From Tyto alba (taxonomy: Eukaryota > Chordata > Aves > Strigiformes > Tytonidae): DNA of 64,000 nt. Shown one piece after another: positions 31,912-46,000 of this stretch. The translations under genes and the position numbers were made by a program. A model generated the notes under the pieces. It did no database searches, was not told where the DNA came from, and saw only the letters and a program-made list of their open reading frames with translations. How positions within the stretch are numbered: position 1 is the first letter of the stretch; every line of letters starts with the position of its first letter. The DNA is taken from positions 36,077,518 to 36,141,517 of the forward strand of contig NW_024881313.1 in assembly GCF_018691265.1 (NCBI RefSeq), read 5' to 3'.

Positions 31912-33903
31912 GGTTCAGGTAGACAAAAAACCCTTCCCCCTTTGAAATTTATTTTATTAACTACCCTACTTGAATTTCTATGCCAAAACAATCCTGCAGA
32001 TAGGTTTTAGCTTAACAAAGTATTTTACTTTTGGATTCTCACATGAAAGCAAAAAGGCTGCAAGGTTTGAATAGGAACACCATGTGGAAAGGCTTGTTTT
32101 GCACAAGTTAAACAGCACAGGAAACAATTACATGGGTGCATGGTGTCCCTTAGTTTGTGGGAAATGGTGGGTGCTGAGTTCATCTAACACCTTACTGCAG
32201 CCAGGAGAGCCACCGTTCCCCGCTCTGCCATGCCCCACACTTTCCATCTTCACTGCCCCACCAGCACCAGTCCTCACACTGTACACCAAGCCACCTACTG
32301 AATACACCAAAAAATAAACAGAGGAAAATAAAAAAAAAAAAGGTATGTTTGGTTGGTACATAACCTCTGAACAGATGGCTTTCAGAGCCAACAAAGAAAA
32401 GGAGGGTAAGAAGATAGGAGAAAACATTTGTGAACAGTAGCAAAAAACCTATTCTGTCAGCAGCAAGCGATTAGATCAGCTCCCTGGCTGCCCTGAATGG
32501 CACCTCCACCTTCCCCTTCCCAAAAAACCTTTGCTTGGTTCAAAGTATTTGCAGAAGACACTATCTTAACACAGCAGACACTAACAAAATAGAATAAATC
32601 CAAACAAAAACATAAAAACAACACAACGAACAAACAAGGAAGATGAAAAAGCATAGGAGTTAAGTTGTATAACATCCCTCCAACATTTTATGCAAGAATA
32701 CAGGTAGCAGTGTTCAGCCCTCCTTTACCCTATCTGAGTACAGAAACACACTCATCTTTAGTGAGTTTTCATGCAGGTCTTAACCAGAGGTTTCACCCAC
32801 CCATAACTCAGGTTGCTTGGACATACACTGGACTTCTTACATGGGAGCAAAATTATCTCTACCAAAGGAAATTATAAGACCCCACACGTTGGAGTATGCT
32901 CCCCTTCACTGAAATCTCACCTTTTGGTTCCAGTGTCTGAGAAAAGGATCCTCTGTTGTGTGTCATGAGGACTCACCTGGGACTCAGCCTGTCACGTATT
33001 CATATTTAAAATGTACGTGCTTACAAGCCTCGATGCTTCTTATTTTGGACAAGAATTTTTGTGACACCTAAGAAAAAACCTTCCACTTTCACTGTTCAGG
33101 TTTTTCCTCTCAAATGTGCCTTTATCTGGAGAACAAACTGTCACTTGTTTTAGAAGTCCAGTGAAAATATGTGGTTCTTCACGTACTCGTTTTGTCCTCT
33201 TTCCACCCACAACTCTGTTAGCAGACTTTGTTCACAAACATTTCCCTTCTCCTGCAAAGGGCTCAGGGAACATGAGGAGGCAGATCATATGGTGCTCAAA
33301 TTCATTCGGTCAAAAAAAATACTGTTTTTAGCCAAGTTCGAGGTTGTATTTAACCCAGAAAAGGGGGTGGGGGCTAGACAGACAAGAGGGCACGTACAGA
33401 GCCAGCCTTCGTTGTGAAAGGGCTGATTCACACCCATGCTGTATCTGCTCCCAGTCCAGCCTGCCACTTCTTAAGCACATGTTTTAAAAACTATTTTCAC
33501 ATTGAGATGTTCCAAGAAGTGGAGGAATTTGCCAGTCGTCTACAGAAAGGAGAACAGCAAAAAGGCTATCAACAAAATGCTTAGTTCAGGCAATGGCAGA
33601 AAAGCAACTCAAGAGCCACTTTCCTGTTGAAGAAAGTGTTACTTGGATCATCCCCACTTAGCTTGGGCAGGGGAAAAAAGAGTTTTGCTACTGGCACCAC
33701 ACACAATAAAGCTGTGATTTTTCCACCTCACAGATCAGTAAGTCTGGGAGTTGGTAGTGACTCCCAATTCCATTGTAACTTTGTAAAGCACAGCATCACG
33801 GAATACGAAGAACGAAGCCAAGCTGCATTTCCATGCACTGCTCCGTGCCACATTTGAAATCTTCTGACATTCTCGCCCAGGAAGCCTGATGTGAAGCAAC
33901 TGC

Positions 33904-33946
33904 ATACCCAGATACTTTGAAATCTGGATACCCAGATACTGTGAAA
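33904..33946 (+). repeat. Tandem duplication of about 24 bp
   Basis: ATACCCAGATACT followed by TTGAAA or GTGAAA occurs at 33904 and 33928. The two near-identical units suggest a recent local duplication. Confidence 0.8.
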
Positions 33947-36900
33947 ACAGAAGTCAAGGGAATTTCACTATTAAGGAAAACGCTTTCTGCTAGAAGGTAC
34001 AGATTGGATTTCGGCATCAGCTTGATCAATTCAATGCAAAGTTGTTCCCCGGGTTCTCAGTTAAGCATGTGACACACTTACTGGGGTGAAACCTCCACTG
34101 CCTTAGGCTCTAGACACATTTTCTCACTTACACCAACTGTATTACACACGAACAACAGATTAGTAGACGAGAGCCCTGTCCTTAGCCTAAGGGGAAAAAC
34201 AACTGTTCTGCACAGAGTGGTCTGTTCCCCGTCCAGCAATACATTGACCACTTGAAATTAACTGGAAACTAATGCAGCTCAACTGGAACCAAGATCTGAC
34301 CTACACAAGAGCACGTGCTTTACAAACTGATCATGCTCTTTCAGAACACCAGCATAATTCCAGACACTGCCAGTTTCTGAGCCATCTTCCAAACCACTTT
34401 AAGAGTAACTGGAAAAGCGAGAATATATCCAAACATATCTGGGTATCTGCTTAAATGCAGTTGCAGTATGGATTTATGCTCCATGTGCAAACTGTTCGAT
34501 CTCGCTGTGTAATAAGACAAAAGCCTTCCATTATCTAGAGGTCAGAAGATGAGGTTCACACGGGAAGTAAGGCACCCAGCTCCACAACAGAGAACACTTA
34601 CAGCATTTTCAAGAGGAAAAAAAAAATCCATTACTATGTCTTTTTAAAAGAACAAAAAAAAAATATCTTTGACTCCGTCCTATTTGACTTCTATTTCAGA
34701 TAAGTATGTGAAGTACTCTGGTGTGTATTATACATGGCACTAAATTTGATTACAACAGTCACCTCCTGATTTTTCTCATCAGAAATGCACAAGTAGAAGC
34801 CACAAGTTCACAGAACAGAAGGGTCAGTCTTCAGAGAAAGAGGAAAAGAAATTAAGTTTGGCTGAGGATGACTGGAAAGCTCTTCCAAGCCCAGAAGAGG
34901 AAGCACATCAGGAAAAGACAAAACAAGACAGAAAGAAGAGCCAGAACTGGAGCCTAAAAGTAAATATAAATAATGCTGTCATTAATAAGGATGTTTAAGG
35001 AAGTCTGGTGATAGGCAACTGATCTCAAAGCTCAAGAGAAGACAAAAGAAATGAGAGAATGTTTAGAGATTGATGTGGAAAACACGTGGCTATAAATTAA
35101 TTCCTGCCAATCAAATATACACTGTGCAGCACATGAACAGGATGCCTCCAAGATAATGCTGAATACTTTATCAGATTGCGCAGTATTTATCATTTATCAT
35201 TAAAGTGTCTCAGCATATTCTGATGCTAATTGCAAACCATATTACATCTCCTTAATAAAGCATAATCTCTCGGTGCAAATTGTACAGCAGTTGAAAGTGG
35301 CTTTATGCTCAAACTCGGACCATGCTAGGAAGCTTGAGAAAGCTGCTCATTCAATAGCTCCTACCAACAACAGAAATCACCAGGAACTAGTTGCACACAG
35401 ACTTACCCTCACCTGATAAAACCTAACCTGTAACTGCTCAGGGTCAAAGACAAACATGCAGTGAGCAACTTCTTCTGGAGTCCTTATTGTTCACACCAGT
35501 TCTGCAGACAGACAGACTGATGTCTGTCCGGCTGCACAAACAGAACAGACATCCTGTTGTTCCCTCCACTGACCCCCAGGAGCGAAGAGCAGGAAGCCCC
35601 ACAGTTTGCCTTTCCCATTTAGGCATGGCTAGAGAATATCTGATTACGCCTGACTCAATCCACAGAAGCCAGTTCCAATTTTCCAGAAGCAAGTAGTTGA
35701 TTTCCACACACAGCAGCAATACCTGAACAATGAAGACACGAGAAACACATGAGCAAACCAATATCCTGAATTTGTAAGAGAGGGATATTTCATTTTTGCA
35801 TATTGACATCAGGCAGAGCATTTGTAATGGACTGTCTTGAAAACTAATAAACACAGTCCTGACTTGCACCCCACTCATGTACCCAGTAAAACTGGCTCCT
35901 TCAACACCCTGTACTATGTGCTACTCTAGTGTTTTTTTTCAGAAGCAAAATGAAATTAAGGAGTCCCACCATTCACCACCTCCCTGTTGTGCCAATGCAT
36001 CTGCTTACAAAGCCATACTGTAAATGAGATCACTGCAGCAATTGGTAATCCAGTTTTCGAGGCAGGGTGGAAACTGAGCAGCCAGGAACTTCTTAAACCA
36101 GCTTCCTTGCTGGAGAAAACTTTTGTGTAATCGCACCCTCAGGGCAAGAAGTCCTAATTGTTCCACTGATTCACCTCCAACAGTAAACCACTGCAAACAT
36201 CAGTGCTTCCTGTTCCAAATCCAGAGCACATTTGTTTAACCTCACCTACATCAGCAAGCACAAGTAATGGCATTTAGGAAGTCTGCTTCTGACGTTCCTT
36301 CTCAATAGAGGCAGAACATACCCAAGTGACAGTCGTCAGCCACGGTGCTGAATGCTTCAGCACATGGGGCTGAGGCAGAGAAGGGTACTAAAACCTGAAC
36401 AGAAAAGAAAGCTTGCTTAGAACAAGATTACAGATAAATGCAGGAGTATTACAGCTGGAATTTTACATGCCCCCAGAGGCAAAAAGAAATGTACAGCAGA
36501 GCTAATCACTGTGGGAACCACATCTTGCATGTTATACTATAACCTAAGTGACAGGACAAAGATACGGGATAAGTTAAATGCAAAGAAAACTCCTTTAAAT
36601 TTGTCTGGCTAGCAGAACAAGAAAATTTAATATTCTAACTCAATTTTCAAAAAAAAAAAAAAAAAAAGCAGATAACAGTACCTGCATTGATTTGCCATTT
36701 AGAGGCCTGGGAAACAGTGCTGGGGATCACTACTCAATTTTGTGAGAATCAGGATCTGCCCCTAACCTGATAAACGCTGATGCTGAACATGCTGCACCTT
36801 TGAGAACAGGGAGCTGGCAGGATTCACTGCTGCGTCTTTTAAGACATCTCAGCAGAAGCCAGAGGTTTCGGTGAGCCTGATTGTCATCAGGGCCAGGAAT

Positions 36901-39900
36901 TAAATCTGCATCTTGTCAGCCTCTGACAAATGGAGGCAGAAAATGCGAAAGACGAAGGAACAGCTGCTTGGATTCAGTACTTCTGGGGCTGAGGAATGCA
37001 GATACAGCAAAAAAAAGTACCAAAGTCAAGGAAAGAACAAGTTATACAAAACAAAGGAAAAGACATCTGTAAGTAGATAGTTGGGGTTTCTGGTTTTGAA
37101 GTTTCTTCTTAACCCTGGTTAAACCACCTCAGCACAAAGGGAGAGTTAAGCAAACTTCTACTTCTTGCCTTCTTCCCTCTAGAGCACTTGCATGGATGTG
37201 CAAGAAATACAAGATAAAGGCAGGAGGCAAGATAATACAATAAAGGGGGGAAAATAGCCTATTGCAGTTGAGACTGTGACATTTATAGGAGAAAATTTGA
37301 AGATAAACTATTTTTTTTTTCATGTTTTTCCTATTATAACTAGGAGTGGCAATGTATCTACATGTTGCATTCTGCAATCATGTACAGTCCCTACCATCTC
37401 CTAGTTCTGACTTATCCCATCCCTGACTGTTTGAAGTTGTGTCTCTACAAATACAACTGAAAACCGTCCAGATAGAGACTCAAAAGAGCCTAGAACTCCC
37501 TTAACAAAATAATTCAACATAAACATGAGGATTTCTAAGAACATGGGGCTTACACTTTAATAACTCACTGCTGGAATTACAAGTAGCCAGATCAGAGATT
37601 AACATGGCAGAGGTAGAACAACATGTCCTACCTGTCTGTTAAAGACTTAAGACTTGCCATACCTCCTTTTTGGCCCAGCTTGATGAACTGCTGACCAAGC
37701 ACTTCATCAGACAATCAGGATCAAAAGTTGAGGTAAGAAGTTTATTAGATAACCTTAAAAACTTTTGGAAAATATAAAGGTCAACTATTTCAAAACAGTA
37801 ATCTCCTTAAGCAGATTTAATGAGGAGCCTTCAAGAAGAAAGACTATCCAAGAGCCCTATCTGGAAATGTTTCAGTATTTAAAGGATTTTCAGTTTGAAA
37901 ATATTTTAGAGGTCTCATCTGCTGTAGACTAGGACAATAAAAATTGTTGTGTGATGTAGCAAGCTACCACAGATGTCTGTCTCAAACGAGCAACTGTTTT
38001 GTAGAGTTAACCATGGCCTTGGGTCACCTGTGAAATGAGAGCTCTTGTCAAAACCAGCAAGAATTTAGAGGAGCAAACAGGTCACAAACAGAAAAAGCAC
38101 AAGAACAAAAGGACAGCTGCTACTTTTCCTACTGAAAAGCCACAGGAGTTAGAGAGCAGGACTGGACTTCAGATGGCTTTAAAAAGGCATGAGTAAAATT
38201 CACAACAGAGGAACGCCAGCGAGGCAAAGAGCAGGTGAGCAGTAGTCTAGAAATAGCCATTGAAGTTTAGTTTGGAGTAACACTGGACCAAAAGGCCAGG
38301 ATGCCAAGCTGACATTGCTAAGCTTAGACCCCTACAACACAGTTTCATCATTGGAGCAAAGGGTCTGAAATGTCCACTGAAGGGAACTGAAACAGCAGAT
38401 ACTTCACAAACCTGATTCAGGCACACATCACCAGATCCGAGAGGGTGTCAGGGTAACTGGACACACCAGCACCTCTTGTCACTACCAGCTGGATATCATC
38501 ACAGCCACATTTCTGCCATCAGCAACAACTACGCTCTACATCTGCTTCAGTGTCAAATCTGCCAGTTCAAACTGCTTTCAGCAGTAACTTCAGCCAGCCT
38601 GTCTGACTTGGCTCTGATGCAGATTAGCAATTTTATGTGTTACTCCCCAACAGCTCACCACTACATTACCTCCTCACTGCTGACGACTTTCAAAGATGGA
38701 AAACTCTATCTCTACCAACACAGTACTTGCAAAGAAGCAGAGATATGTAGTTCAGTTTCAGCAATGGTGCCAGTCAGGCAATTAAGCTACCTTTGAGAGC
38801 ACCAGCTGGCTGCTCAGAGGAGCAAGGCACTGTTACCAGACAATGATGCTTCATGGATTTACAGTCTTTTCCCCTAGAGACATTTCTAAAATACTTGCAT
38901 ATATGATTAAGTTGAGATTTCAAGAAAATGACTGCAACCAGAATATAAATTAAACTGTGCTTACAATAACAACAACAAAAAAAAGGCTTGCATTACAGAC
39001 TGGTCTATCTTGTGGGCTGTTTATCAAAGTAATAAGGTCAGTGTAGGCAGGCTGAAATTAAAACCAGTTTCAGCCTGAAAACACATGCCAGCACAGACTG
39101 ACACTGATGGAAGAGAAGTAATGATATTCTGAACTTCTACACAGAAGAAATTCTCAAATACAAAAGCCATAATCAAGATAGAGAATGGACATCAAACCAG
39201 ATTTTATATGTGCTTACTGGGATGTATGAATCTCAGTCCACGCTCTCTGAATAGTTAGATGGAATGAAAGAAGGCTGCACACTGTGAGTTTTCTTCTTTC
39301 CTTTTTGGTTTATAAAAACAGCTCAAAGGTTTTCCCTGTTGAGTAACTCAGATCATTATCTTTCCCACTGGACAACAGATGACCACAAATCTAGCTATTT
39401 TGTTACTGATAAGTAAACTGAAAGAAATAAGTAGCAGTTTTTAAAGTATGTCTTGTTACATAAATCACTCAGCCTAAAAACACTGGAAAGTCTCACTAAT
39501 AGTCAATGAAAAAGCTCTTCAGCCAGAAAGCTCCGATACACAAGTTTCTTCCCCCATCCTCAAGATTGTCCTGTAGAATTTGCCATGAGATCTAAAATGG
39601 CTTTTCTGAAGAACAGCCATGAAAAAAGTATCAAGTGAAAACAGATGAAAAATACTTCTTAAGGTATTGTCCTACATATTAAGTAGCAATAGGTCACTCT
39701 CAAAGTCTTCCTGTCTATTTAAGCAATTCCACCAGCCCCCAAAGGATTCATTTTAAGTGAGAAAATTTAACAGAAATGTTGGAGGGGGGAAAGGATTGGG
39801 GGGGAAGTTGTTACACTGCTACTAGTCCATCTTCTATCGTATGATCCTGATCTTCAACATACGCAACACAGAAAGAAGCAGTGAGATTTCATAGTACTAT

Positions 39901-40122
39901 TTTACTGAAAGTGCTCCACTTAATGCCAGAGCTGCACAAGGGTCAATCATCAGCCTGTATAATGTAGAATCCCATTCAAATTAAATATTAGATGACAAGC
40001 ACATCATCATTCACACCACCTAGAGGCTGGTTCTGAAGCAATGATTATTTTTTCAGAAATGTTCCAGCATGGTCTTTACATTTGTGATGTCTTGATAATG
40101 AAAAGATGGTCCATAAAGAGTC

Positions 40123-40270
40123 TTTTTTTTTTTTTTTTTTTTTTCAGTTTTACACACACACAAAAAAAGCCCACAAAAACAAAGAAACAAAAACAAAAAC
40201 AAAAAAAAAAAAAAAACAAAAAAAAAAAAAAAAAAAAAAACAAAACAACAAAACAAAACACAACAAAAAT
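40123..40270. repeat. T22 followed by A-rich and CAAAA low-complexity tract
   Basis: A run of 22 T (40123-40144), a short CA stretch (about 40152-40162), then A runs of 16 and 23 with interspersed C. The two halves are complementary enough to pair. The poly-Lys and poly-Phe frames here are compositional. Confidence 0.9.
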
Positions 40271-41621
40271 GAGAACAGACAGAAAACATTTGGAGATTCA
40301 GACATGAGCCTAATCCTGACCTGGTGTTGACAGAAAACCACTGTGAAAATACCAGCTAAGGCAGCTGTGCATTTTCTTCAAAGAGGTTGCATACTCTCCT
40401 GAAAGAGGCCAAGAACATAGCTGCTGACTCTCCTGCACCCCTGAAATGCCATTTCCTCATGTTGTGGAAATCTTCCCATAGATACACAGCAAAACTACTT
40501 GCACGGGATTCTTTTCTACATACAAACAGCCATCGTATCTTTAACGTCCTGTCACGTGTTCCTCCAAGAAAAGAGAAGGTCTTGCCTAATGACACATGAG
40601 CACATGAGATTTTAAAAACCCTTTAAGACAGACTTAAGTTGGCATGAAATTTGATTGCCCCTAAAAGAACTGCTAAAATTCTCTAAAGAAGATCTTCAAA
40701 GACACATGTTTTATGGTCACTGTCAAGCTCTTGTGGAAAAAGCTAACAGGTTTAGCCAGATTTTTCCACATCATCTTCTGGCATTTTACAGTCCTCAATA
40801 TTAAGCCAAGAACAGAGAAGCCAAGAAATTTTTTTAAAAAGCAAGAAAACAGTTGGGTTTTTTTCAGCTTTCAATTCCATTTCACTAGAGTGCCAGGAAA
40901 ATCAAGTCTTCTTAAAGACAGGCCTAAGATTTAGCAACAGTCCTCTGTGTTATCATCCAGAACTTGATTCCCTTTCTTGTCTTGACTGCAACTTTAACAG
41001 GGATCCTGGAAAATATTATGACATGAAATTAAGCATTACTGATAAGAAGTTTTCAAACCAAAAAAAATAAAAGTTGACGACAAGCTGTTTCTCCAGCATC
41101 TAGGAGAATAAATCCAGAAAGGGGAAAGTTTCCCTGGCTCTGTGTTAACTAGGCACTAATTTGAAATTGCCCCAAGTATTCCCAGTGATTTTGTCAACTA
41201 GAAAAAGCGGGCAAAGTAATCCAGCTCTGAGCAACAACACTATACAAATCAAGCTGCACCCACACTGATGTTCTCCTCCCTTTTCAAGGCCATACACTGA
41301 CATTACAGGAGTAGCTCTGCTCAAAATGGAGGGGATATAAGATTTCTCACAAGGGCAGTCAACATGTAAATAAGTTCAAATATCAACAGATTAGCTGGTT
41401 AGCAAAAAGCCACAAGCACCATGGAGGCCTCCAAGCTGCAAATGAGAAAAATGTCAAGGAATCAGCCTTGCAAGGGGAGTTGCAATTCTCATGATAAAGC
41501 TAGTGGAAATGGTTGGGCTCAGTGGAGCTGAGTTGTACACTTCTCTAGTTCAAAGCTTATCCTACGATTAGAGAGCAAGATGAAGGCACTTCAGTTAACA
41601 TGACCTGAGAATTATTTTTTC

Positions 41622-42528
41622 AGATCCATCACCTTGCCATGTGCTCAGCAAGTTTGCTGATGACATGAAGCTGTGTGGTGCAGTCAACACGCTGGAGGGA
41701 AGGGATGCCAGCGAGAGGGACCTGGACAGGCTTGAGGGGGGGGCCCATGCAAACCTCATGAAGTCCAGCAAGGCCAAGTGCAAGGTTCTGCACAGGGGTC
41801 AAGGCAATTCCATGCACAAATAGAGTGGATTTGAGAGCAGGCCTGTGGAGATGACTTAGGGGTGTTGGTTGACAAGAAGCTCAACATAAGCCAGCAGTGT
41901 GTGCTTGCAGACCAGAGAGCCAGCTGTATCCTGGGCTGCATCAAGAGCAGTGTGGCTAGCAGGTTGAAGGAAGTGATTCTCCCCCTCTCCTCCGCTCTGG
42001 GGAGACCCCCCTGCAGTGCTGGGTCCAGTTCTGGGGCCCCCAACAGCAGGATATGGAGCTGCTCGAGCGGGGCCAGAGGAGGCCACGAAGATGCTCGGGG
42101 GGCTGGAGCAGCTCCCCTGGGAGGCTGGGCTGAGAGAGTTGGGGGGGTTCAGCCTGGAGAAGAGAAGGCTCCGGGGAGACCTTAGAGTGGCTTCCAGTGC
42201 TTAAAGGGGGGACAGGAAAGGTGGGGAGGGACTCTGGATTAGGGAGTGTAGGGATAGGACAAGGGGTAATGGTTTTAAACTGAAAGAGGGCAGATTTACA
42301 TTAGATATAAAGAAGAAATTGTTCCCTGTGCAGGGGGTGAGGCACTGGCCCAGGGTGCCCAGAGCAGCTGTGGCTGCCCCCTCCCTGGAAGGGTTCAAAG
42401 CCAGGTTGGATGGGGCTGGGAGCACCCTGGGCTGGTACAAGGTGTCCCTGCCCGTGGCGGGGGGTTGCAACTGGATGATTTTTAAGGTCCCTTCCAACCC
42501 AAACCATTCGATGATGTGTTATGATTTG
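41622..42528 (+). mobile_element. CR1 LINE fragment, 5'-truncated, with 3' end
   Basis: This is a non-LTR retrotransposon copy of the CR1 family, antisense to OXSR1. The left part encodes the C-terminal part of the CR1 reverse transcriptase protein, with recognisable SKFADDMKLCGAV and RDLDRLEGGAHANLMK from 41644, then DDLGVLVDKKLNISQQC from about 41850 in another frame. Stops and frameshifts break it, so it is a dead copy. Further right come [12 protein letters not shown] and PSLEGFKARLDGA segments. The right end reads as the avian CR1 3' terminus, with AAGGTCCCTTCCAACCC at about 42484-42500 and an imperfect short tail resembling ATTCTATGAT repeats. CR1 copies are usually truncated at the 5' end, as here. 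The left boundary is approximate by tens of bases. Confidence 0.9.
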
Positions 42529-42916
42529 AGAGGATGACCGTGAGATTTATTTCCTGGGGGTTTAGGATGATTTCAACTACTACATTTGCACTTAAAATTT
42601 CCTTCATCAGTGTCTAAAGACATACGTTCATTCCAGTTTCCAAACAGTTAAGTGAGTCATTCAGCAAACACCTACAAAATAACTCTATGAAATACTGTCA
42701 AATATACCAAATAGGAGAGGAAGAAGCAGCTAGTTACATAGTTAGGTGTTACTACTGATGTACATAACATGAGAAGCTGAATAGATTAAGTTAAATATTT
42801 TTATTCAAATGTCTCAACTCACAAGTGGGAAGCTTAGGAGGAAAACAAAAGAAAGGGTATTACAGGAAGACAACTGTTTATGTTGCCTTTAAGGGTAAGG
42901 AAATTGGACCACTCAC

Positions 42917-43025
42917 CTCCACTAAGTAACTTCATCACCAGCCAAAGCTCATCTTTCACCACAAATGATGTGTAGTAAGATACAATGTTGGGGTGATGGC
43001 ACTGACTCATGGCTTGAATTTCTTT
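42917..43025 (-). CDS. OXSR1: OXSR1 exon 3: helix C to hinge of the kinase domain
   Basis: This 109-bp exon encodes about residues 62 to 97 plus one base of Gly98. It begins [18 protein letters not shown], in which Glu63 of KEI is the expected helix C glutamate that pairs with Lys46 in the active kinase. It ends with [12 protein letters not shown], the beta-5 strand and hinge that contact adenine. The acceptor is CTCTACAG and the donor is GGAG followed by GTGAGT. The exon starts in phase 0 and ends after one base of a glycine codon completed by exon 4. The sequence appears identical to the mammalian OXSR1 segment as I remember it. HHPNIVSYY, rather than SHPNVVTYY, separates it from STK39. Confidence 0.96.
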
Positions 43026-46000
43026 CTGTAGAGAAAAACAAAGCATTAGTAGTTGGACCCAGTAATTATTATTCCTCAGGCACAGAAGTTATCTTCCTCA
43101 AGACACAATGTTTAAAGAGGGTGCAAAGAAAAAGGATACATAGAAGCTAAAGACAGAAAATCCAGAAATATTAACACTCAGCCTGCATTGTACTAGGGCC
43201 CAAAGGTATTTTAGGGTGCTTTTCCTATCTGTCTAGAAGAAAGAAAAAAGTTGACCAAAAACTCCTTGCAAAGGACAACAAAGTGACTGTAACAAAAGTG
43301 CTTCTACAACAGAATATTCCTGAAAATTCACACTAGCTTGTTACCTAAGAAGCTCATGATGACACCTCCTTTCAGTGACACATTACACAACAGATGCTTG
43401 TTCAGTTGAAGACTATAATTTGGATGAGAAAGGGAAATATTTGCTTCTGTGAAAAAAAAAAAAGGACTCTTTCGTAGTGTTTCTTCCCAACAGGAAAGCA
43501 GATGGCTTAGCTCAATCAGGCTGAAGGCACAAAGGACAGCTATATCTTTTGTCCTACTGGAAGAAGAGGGAAACCAGTTTGAGATTAGAAAGTGGTTAGC
43601 TACTACAGATGGAGTACAATATCAAATATGCACAGATATTGAATTGTTTGAGTTTTGACTGTGCTTACTCTTAGATTTGATTAAGGGTTGAGGTTTTCCA
43701 GGTTATGGGGGGGCAGAGAACATCATCACAGAAAACATTGACTGATTTTTTATTATGAGAGCACAAATCACTAGTTTGGACAAAAAGAACAGTTTCTTTA
43801 CTGTCCATAGACAAAAGTCATCCATTAAGCCAAGCCTGGAACCCTGCACTACACTCAGCTGGGCCTTTGTGCTTCAGCCACGCATCCCAACCTGTCAAGC
43901 TGCACCCTCCAGCATCGCCCACACCACTCATCCCCCGATATCCTCAACTTCTGCACTCAGCTAAGATGTTCCTTTACTGAACACATGGATGCCACTTACT
44001 TTTCAAAAGTTTAATGACTGTTTGCTGTCAGCCCCCTCCCCATGGCATCAACTCAGCTGGGCACCATAATCCCAAACACATAAGGAAGGAGGAAAACAAG
44101 GGCTCTTCACACCCTGATCCTTTCCTCCCTCTAAGTGCAAGACATTCCAGGTACCAAAGTACAAGAGAAAGCTCTGAGAAGAATTCACCCATGTCTAGGA
44201 CACCCACAGATGAAGCATATTCTTCTCCTGCTCACGTACAAAGCTCTGCTTGCGGCTGAGTATAGCATAAAGGCATGCTGCTCCCCCTTGGCAATGGTTT
44301 AGCTGGCAATCACAGCTACAAAGAAACATGTTAATGTTGATTTATCCACTTTAATACTGCTTTTCAGGGAGTAGGTGGATTTGAGGAATCAAACACAATC
44401 GGTTCCTCTTTCTGCTTCCCCAGAAGAGGCACCAACTTTCCAGGAAGCTCCAACAAACAAATTAAAGAAGAATACTTCTAAACAGGAAAGGATATTTGAA
44501 GAGTACAGAGTAGGCTATTCATCTCAGTATAGCCTACCCGTTGACTAAAAACCACTCTATGAAAATAAATACTGCCTGAAACAATATCCTCTGCTTACGC
44601 TGACAGCTCCAGCTCCCTTCCTTGAAAACACTCACTTGTATCAAGCTATTTTTCAAAAAGGAAATAAATCAGCACCTTTGCAGTTTTCTAATGCCTTCTA
44701 GTTAGGTTTCTTCATAATGCAGGAAACCCCCTCAACAGACAAAACTGGCAACAAAAATGTTCTTTTTACTTCCCTACTTCAAATTTCTACTGGGGGATGG
44801 CTGGGAACCGCGGCCCTGGGTAACAGGTCAGACTCAGTGACTGGCCTGTGCCCTGCCACATTCCTTGCACAAACCCAATCTGGTCGGGAAGATCTGGGCT
44901 GCTGTCTGTAAACATAAATGCAACACTTACAATTCATGCAACCTTTCCAAAACTCACTGAGCTCAGAGTTTTGAACTCATTTGCTTACGCTAGAATCATT
45001 TTGGACTTTGTATCAGAGCACTGGACTGAGGCCCTAGCTAAGGGATCCATAAACCTGACACAGTCTTGGTCCCTGAGCGTGAAATTAGCATTCAGCCTAA
45101 AGCCTTACATTATTTTTAAGGATCTTTTTATTTCTTTTAAACATGCAAAGCCAAGTGCCTGATTCTCTCTCTGACAATTATAAAACCCACACATGCCTAT
45201 GTGGCACCAGAGGAAACACAGGTGGAAAGCAGCAAGCAGAATGCTGACTGGTTAATCATCCCATCAAAACACAACTGCCTCAAATCCACTGATCTCAGAG
45301 ACCATCCAGAGGATCTTGTTTTTATCTTGTCTTAGCTAGACCACTCAAAATATTGTGAACCAGCTCCCTGGGAGATCAACAGAGAGTACAAAAAATATAC
45401 ACAGATATTTAATTTTTTATGTATATTAGTGGATCCCACTGGAATTCGGGAGACATCAAAACAAAGACTAGATCAAGTTTACTTAAGAGCCCAGACCTGG
45501 ATCAGATCTTTGCTATTCAAGCAGCTCTGTACTACAGCATTTTGCAGGCATTCCATGACGCTTAATTACTATTTTATTATTTTCCAAACTTCCTCACTCC
45601 ATTACCACAGTCTGCTCTGTGGGCTGGAAAGCAAGATAAAAAGAAAATAAAAAAACAAAACAAAACAAAAACAAAAAACCCACAAAACTCAAGTAATCAC
45701 AAAGCTGATCTATGCAATTAAACACCTCTGTCAGCCAGTGAATGTGTAACACAGGCAGATTAAACCATTTCTCACACAGTGTAGCACAGCTCTGAATAAT
45801 TAATTGCATCACAGCCCATGATTTCCAGTGCTTTTACAGTATTACCAATAAGAAAGAGCAGCAGTCAGGCAAACTTTCCTTCTCATCCACTGACCCCGAG
45901 CCCGCTTTCAATAATTTTCTAGGCTAATCTCACACCAGCTACATCAAAGCTTCATTCCTCTTCACCCCCACAGAGGATACTAACATTCCAGAGGCTCAAT

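Larger units (their letters stand above)
30458..42916 (-). other. OXSR1 intron 3 (12459 bp)
   Basis: This complete intron has donor GTGAGTGG and acceptor TTTCTAG. It contains a CR1 LINE fragment at about 41622-42528, low-complexity regions at 31757-31911 and 40123-40270, an A tract at 36649-36667, a short tandem duplication at 33904-33946, and a small cluster of GATA-type motifs near 35166-35202. No host exon or RNA gene was recognised inside it. Confidence 0.9.

Noticed and set aside
35444..35878. Minus-strand frame of 144 codons in intron 3
   Set aside because: No motif, no flanking splice logic and no homologous feel; considered a chance frame.
40041..40330. Frames with poly-Lys or poly-Phe
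   Set aside because: They are produced by the A-rich and T-rich simple sequence at 40123-40270.
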